Below are positions 15,658 through 18,742 of a stretch of 18,742 bases of DNA, in pieces (the stretch's first letter is position 1; each line of letters opens with the position of its first letter). The DNA comes from DAIOFH01 sp036745875 (GTDB lineage Bacteria > Planctomycetota > SZUA-567), in the NCBI GenBank assembly GCA_036745875.1, contig DAIOFH010000078.1:1-18742 (forward strand), read 5' to 3'. Both the position numbers and the translations under genes were made by a program. Below the pieces are notes generated by a model. It saw only the letters and a program-made list of their open reading frames with translations. It did no database searches and was not told the DNA's origin.

Positions 15658-16677
15658 TTACTTCTTCTTGATGTATTTGCGCACGTCGATGGCGACGGCG
15701 AGAATGATGATCAAGCCTTTGATAATATATTGCAGATAGGCGTTGATCCCGAGGTAATAGAGGCTGTAGTTGATGGTCTGGAGAATCACCACGCCGAGGA
15801 TGACGCCGGGGATGGTGCCGACGCCGCCCGTGAACGAGACGCCGCCGATGACGCAGCCGCTGATGGCGTCAAGGTCGTAGTTGAGGCCGGTGGAGGTGGT
15901 CACGCTCTGCACGCGGCCCGCTTCGAGGAAGGCGGCGATGCCGTAAAGGACGCCGGCAAGGAGATAGACGCCGAAGATGTTCCTGGTGACGTTGACGCCG
16001 GAGACGGCGGCGGCTTCGGGGTTGCCGCCGATGGCGAACATGTTTTTGCCAAGGACCGTCTTGTTCCACACCACCCACATGAACACGGCGCAGATCGCGA
16101 GGTAGATGACCAGGTACGGCAGGCGCATGAAACCGAGGTCGAATCCGCCGTTGACGAAGTAGATGTACTTCGGATCCAGGTTGGCAAGGGGCTGCGCGCC
16201 GCCCGCCTGACTGTCGATGTACAGGCACAGCGCGCCGTAGGCGATCAACTGCGTGCCCAGGGAGATGATGAACGGGTGCATCTTGAGGACGGCGAAGCCG
16301 AAGGCGTTTATGGAGGTGAAGAACATGGCGACGAGGATGCTCAGCACCAGCGGGATGACCATGGGGATTGGTTCGGTGATCCCCGGATACATTCTCGCGC
16401 CGTAGGTCGTGCTCTGCAGGAGCGAAGCGGAGATCGCCGCCGAACAGCCAAGGATACGGCCGGCCGAAAGGTCTGTTCCCGTGTAGACGATCATGCCGGC
16501 GACGCCGAGGGCGAGGATGCCTCTCGTCGACGCCTGAGACATGATGTTAGAGAAATTGCCCCAGGAAAGGAAGGTGTCGTCCACGATGACCACGAGGACG
16601 ATCAGGAATCCCAGGATGATGTACAATGAATAGCTGAGAAGCCATTCCTTCCAATCAAAGCTCTTGGTTTCATTCAT
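15658..16677 (-). CDS. mglC: Galactose/methyl-galactoside-type ABC transporter permease MglC
   Basis: Inner-membrane permease of a sugar ABC importer; 339 residues, the normal size. It is strongly hydrophobic with about 8-10 membrane segments, beginning after a short cytoplasmic stretch (WLLSYSLYIILGFLIVLV). Diagnostic blocks are GVAGMIVYTGTDLSAGR, HPFIISLGTQLIAYG, GKNMFAIGGNPEAAAVSGVNV (the loop that contacts the ATPase) and DAISGCVIGGVSFTGGVGTIPGVILG. GGAG lies eight bases before the ATG. It follows mglA after a 136-base structured spacer. Assignment to MglC rather than RbsC-like relatives rests on its length and on the MglA-type partner; the true sugar cannot be read from the sequence. Confidence 0.92.
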   Translation of the reverse strand: MNETKSFDWKEWLLSYSLYIILGFLIVLVVIVDDTFLSWGNFSNIMSQASTRGILALGVAGMIVYTGTDLSAGRILGCSAAISASLLQSTTYGARMYPGITEPIPMVIPLVLSILVAMFFTSINAFGFAVLKMHPFIISLGTQLIAYGALCLYIDSQAGGAQPLANLDPKYIYFVNGGFDLGFMRLPYLVIYLAICAVFMWVVWNKTVLGKNMFAIGGNPEAAAVSGVNVTRNIFGVYLLAGVLYGIAAFLEAGRVQSVTTSTGLNYDLDAISGCVIGGVSFTGGVGTIPGVILGVVILQTINYSLYYLGINAYLQYIIKGLIIILAVAIDVRKYIKKK

Positions 16678-16813
16678 AGCTTCCGCTCCTCATAGGTATT
16701 CAGTAAGCATTTTCCGTTTCCGCTTACCGATTCCGGGTGCACCGTGTACATCGCGGCAATAGTTGAATGGGGAAACGCAAGGGTGCCGGCCGATGTTTAA
16801 CCCGAAATCGGTA
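16678..16813 (-). promoter_or_regulatory. Structured mglA-mglC spacer with long-range inverted repeat
   Basis: The 13-base arms 16725-16737 and 16801-16813 are complementary at 12 of 13 positions, and the odd pair could be G-U in RNA. The outer arm starts immediately after the mglA stop. Inside, ACATCG and CGATGT form an inner pair, and GGTGCACC at 16736-16743 is a palindrome. No gene fits here. It may be an RNA stem controlling mRNA decay, or attenuation between ATPase and permease. Confidence 0.4.
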
Positions 16814-18331
16814 TTAGGCATACTCGGCCGCCAGGCGCATGATCTTTTCCTGGTCGGCATCCTTGATATCCAGAATTCCCGCCAGCCTGCCGCCGGACAT
16901 GACCATGATCCGGTCGCAGATCCCCAGTAGTTCAGGCATTTCCGAAGACACCATGATGATGCCCTTGCCTTCGGCGGCAAGGTTGATAATGAGTTGGTAG
17001 ATTTCCGCCTTGGCGCCGACGTCGATGCCCCTTGTCGGTTCGTCCATCAGGAGGACGTCCGGTTTGGTCAGGAGCCAGCGGCCGATGATGACCTTTTGCT
17101 GGTTGCCGCCGGAAAGGTCGCGGATATAGGTCTTTTGCGACGGGGTCTTGATCCTCATGCTGGAAATGGAGGATTGGGTGTCTTCACCCATTCTCCCCGA
17201 CGAGAGGAGACCGGCTTTTTTGTAGCGCCTGCTGTTGGCGCTGTTGATGTTGGAGATGATGGTGTTGAAGGTAATGTCGAGGCCGCCGAAGATGCCGTTG
17301 GCGCGGCGCTCTTCCGTGATCATGGCGAAACCGTTCTTGATCGCTTCGGAAGGGTTGCGGTTGACGATGTGTTTGCCTTCCTTGATCAATTCCCCGGACG
17401 AATGGTGGGCGATGCCGAAAATCGTTTCCAACAGTTCCGTGCGCCTGCTCCCGACCAGTCCGGCGACGCCGAGGATTTCCCCGCGCCGCAGGGAAAAACT
17501 GATGTCCTTGCAGGTCGGCTCGTATTTCCCGGTGAGGTGGCGGACCTCCAGCATTTCGCCCTGCGGGGTATTGGTTTTCGGGGGGAAGCGCTGGGTCAGG
17601 TCGCGACCGACCATCAGCTTGATGATCTTGTCTATGGTGAGTTCCTTCGCGGGCTCGGTGGCGATCCACTGGCCGTCACGCATGATGGTGACGTCGTCGG
17701 AGATGGTGAGGATTTCCTCCATCTTGTGGGAGATATAGACGATGCCGACGCCGTCGTCGCGAAGTTTGTTGATTATTCTGAAAAGGTGTTCGACTTCGGG
17801 ATTGGTGAGGGAGCTGGTGGGTTCGTCGAGGACGAGGATCTTCGCGTTGTACGAGACCGCCTTGGCTATTTCCACCATTTGCCTCTGGGAGACGCTGAGT
17901 TTGCCGATAAGGGCCTTCGGGTTGACGTTGCCGATGCCGAGATCGTCGAAAATTTTGCGCGTGCGCGCATACATTTCGCTGTGGCTCACGAGGCCGTAAT
18001 GCTTTGGAAAACGGCCGAGCCAGAGGTTTTCCATGACGCTGCGCTTAAGGACCTGGTTCAGTTCCTGGTGAACCATGGAGACGCCGCCTTCCATGGCCTC
18101 CTTGGGGCCGCTGAAGTGGACCGGTTTTCCTTCGATCAGGATTTCTCCCGCATCGGCGGAATAGATGCCGAACAGGCATTTCATCAGGGTGGATTTGCCT
18201 GCGCCGTTCTCGCCCATCAATGCGTGGACGGTGCTTCTCCTGACCTGGAGCTGTGCCTGGTCCAGGGCCTTGACGCCGGGAAAGGACTTGTCGATGCCGC
18301 GCATATCCAGGAGATAGGTAACTTCACTCAT
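16814..18331 (-). CDS. mglA: Sugar ABC transporter ATP-binding protein MglA (two ATPase domains)
   Basis: Fused double ATPase that powers MglC; 505 residues, as usual. Domain 1 has Walker A GENGAGKST (40-48), the Q-loop region VHQELN, signature LSVSQRQ (145-151), Walker B ILVLDE (165-170) and YISHK. Domain 2 has a degenerate Walker A (GLVGSRRTELLE), typical of this subfamily, then ITEERRANGIF, LSGGNQQK (406-413), LLMDEPTRGIDVGAK (427 onward) and MVSSEMPELLG. The ATG before SEVTYL is preferred to an upstream ATG at 18397: it matches the family start, has a GGGGG tract before it, and the upstream extension lacks family-like sequence. It lies downstream of mglB across a 231-base repeat-bearing spacer. 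Confidence 0.94.
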   Translation of the reverse strand: MSEVTYLLDMRGIDKSFPGVKALDQAQLQVRRSTVHALMGENGAGKSTLMKCLFGIYSADAGEILIEGKPVHFSGPKEAMEGGVSMVHQELNQVLKRSVMENLWLGRFPKHYGLVSHSEMYARTRKIFDDLGIGNVNPKALIGKLSVSQRQMVEIAKAVSYNAKILVLDEPTSSLTNPEVEHLFRIINKLRDDGVGIVYISHKMEEILTISDDVTIMRDGQWIATEPAKELTIDKIIKLMVGRDLTQRFPPKTNTPQGEMLEVRHLTGKYEPTCKDISFSLRRGEILGVAGLVGSRRTELLETIFGIAHHSSGELIKEGKHIVNRNPSEAIKNGFAMITEERRANGIFGGLDITFNTIISNINSANSRRYKKAGLLSSGRMGEDTQSSISSMRIKTPSQKTYIRDLSGGNQQKVIIGRWLLTKPDVLLMDEPTRGIDVGAKAEIYQLIINLAAEGKGIIMVSSEMPELLGICDRIMVMSGGRLAGILDIKDADQEKIMRLAAEYA

Positions 18332-18383
18332 AAAACCCCCGTTTCGCGTTATCGTCGCAATATTCCGAGAAGAGTACAAATCA

Positions 18384-18549
18384 CGGAGCACAATCAATAA
18401 CTTAATAATGGATAACTCGTAGTGGGTAATGAAGTAAAACTCTCACATTCAGGACGCGCCTGCGTTCTTGTGCAATCGCGCCTGTTCAATGTAAGTATAC
18501 CGTCATTATCAATATTCATTATCAATTATCAATTATTAATTGTGCTCCG
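18384..18549. repeat. 166-bp element with terminal inverted repeats in the mglB-mglA spacer
   Basis: CGGAGCACAAT at 18384-18394 pairs perfectly with 18539-18549, and the match extends to 17 bases with one mismatch (18384-18400 with 18533-18549). The interior holds ATTGATAAT-like direct repeats on the minus strand, two copies of CGCGCCTG, and an inner ACATTCAGG/CCTG...AATGT pairing. There is no coding potential. It could be a MITE-like or palindromic dispersed element, or an RNA stem that separates expression of the binding protein from the ATPase. Confidence 0.55.
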
Positions 18550-18562
18550 CGTTTATGCGTGT

Positions 18563-18742
18563 TTACTTTCCTTCATAGGGGGAGTAGGGGATGCGGACCG
18601 CAATGCCGCTTTCGTCGTACTTGTAGTCGGTGCCGGCGAGGTTGTCGCGGCCGGAGACCATGTTGAGGATGACGGTGGCGAGGGCGTTGCCCATGGCTTC
18701 GCCGTCCTGCTTGACGGTGGCGCTCATGATGCCGCGGTTGAT
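18563..18742 (-). CDS. mglB: Periplasmic sugar-binding protein (MglB-type), C-terminal 59 residues only
   Basis: The window ends inside this gene. The visible C-terminus reads INRGIMSATVKQDGEAMGNA, then a segment ending GIAVRIPYSPYEGK and a TAA stop. TVKQD followed by an Ala/Met-rich helix and a final basic-hydrophobic strand is the usual end of galactose/ribose-type periplasmic binding proteins, where the protein delivers sugar to the permease. Its position directly upstream of mglA and mglC supports the call. The N-terminal signal peptide, ligand residues and promoter are outside the window. Confidence 0.8.
   Translation of the reverse strand: MNRGIMSATVKQDGEAMGNALATVILNMVSGRDNLAGTDYKYDESGIAVRIPYSPYEGK

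Noticed and set aside
16994..18400. 468-codon plus-strand frame opposite mglA
   Set aside because: Antisense shadow rich in Asp/Val/Gly with no recognisable motif, while mglA is complete on the other strand.

Overview
The window reads as a GC-rich chromosomal segment of a Gram-negative, probably anaerobic bacterium. The clues are a methylerythritol-phosphate isoprenoid gene (ispG), a Cys-type sulfatase paired with an anaerobic (radical-SAM) sulfatase-maturating enzyme, a Sec-exported sulfatase, a Mgl-type sugar ABC transporter, and a PHP-fold hydrolase whose motifs resemble proteins I associate with the PVC group (Lentisphaerota, Verrucomicrobiota, Planctomycetes). A gut-type PVC member or a spirochaete would both fit; I cannot decide from the sequence. 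The standard genetic code is used. There are no tRNA, rRNA, CRISPR or transposase genes.

Layout: (1) 1-1471, plus strand: 3' part of a Sel1-repeat protein gene. (2) 13059-1478, minus strand, read right to left: PHP hydrolase, a tiny Cys-rich protein overlapping it by 4 bases, M16C peptidase, AddA-like helicase-nuclease, sulfatase, sulfatase maturase. The last three are tightly spaced and look co-transcribed. (3) 13181-15368, plus strand: ispG and mnmA, overlapping, behind a clear sigma70-type promoter. (4) 18742-15434, minus strand: end of mglB, then mglA, mglC and a 72-residue membrane protein, forming a sugar-uptake operon. A long hairpin separates the converging groups 3 and 4.

The most notable biology is decay of the sulfatase system. 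The sulfatase has lost about 60 residues (estimated by comparison with remembered relatives), including the expected catalytic GK-x-H segment, and carries a +1 frameshift. The maturase that would activate it carries a -1 frameshift between its radical-SAM core and its Fe-S SPASM domain. The long genes nearby are intact, so general sequence error is a poor explanation.

Other points of interest are a translationally coupled Cys-rich mini-protein with no function I know, an IspG that appears to lack a conserved catalytic glutamate, and several structured intergenic elements. The latter include a near-perfect 21-bp stem after mnmA, a roughly 166-bp element with terminal inverted repeats between mglB and mglA, a structured mglA-mglC spacer, and a hairpin plus palindrome before the helicase. 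No gene-free stretch exceeds about 230 bases; the longest is the mglB-mglA spacer.
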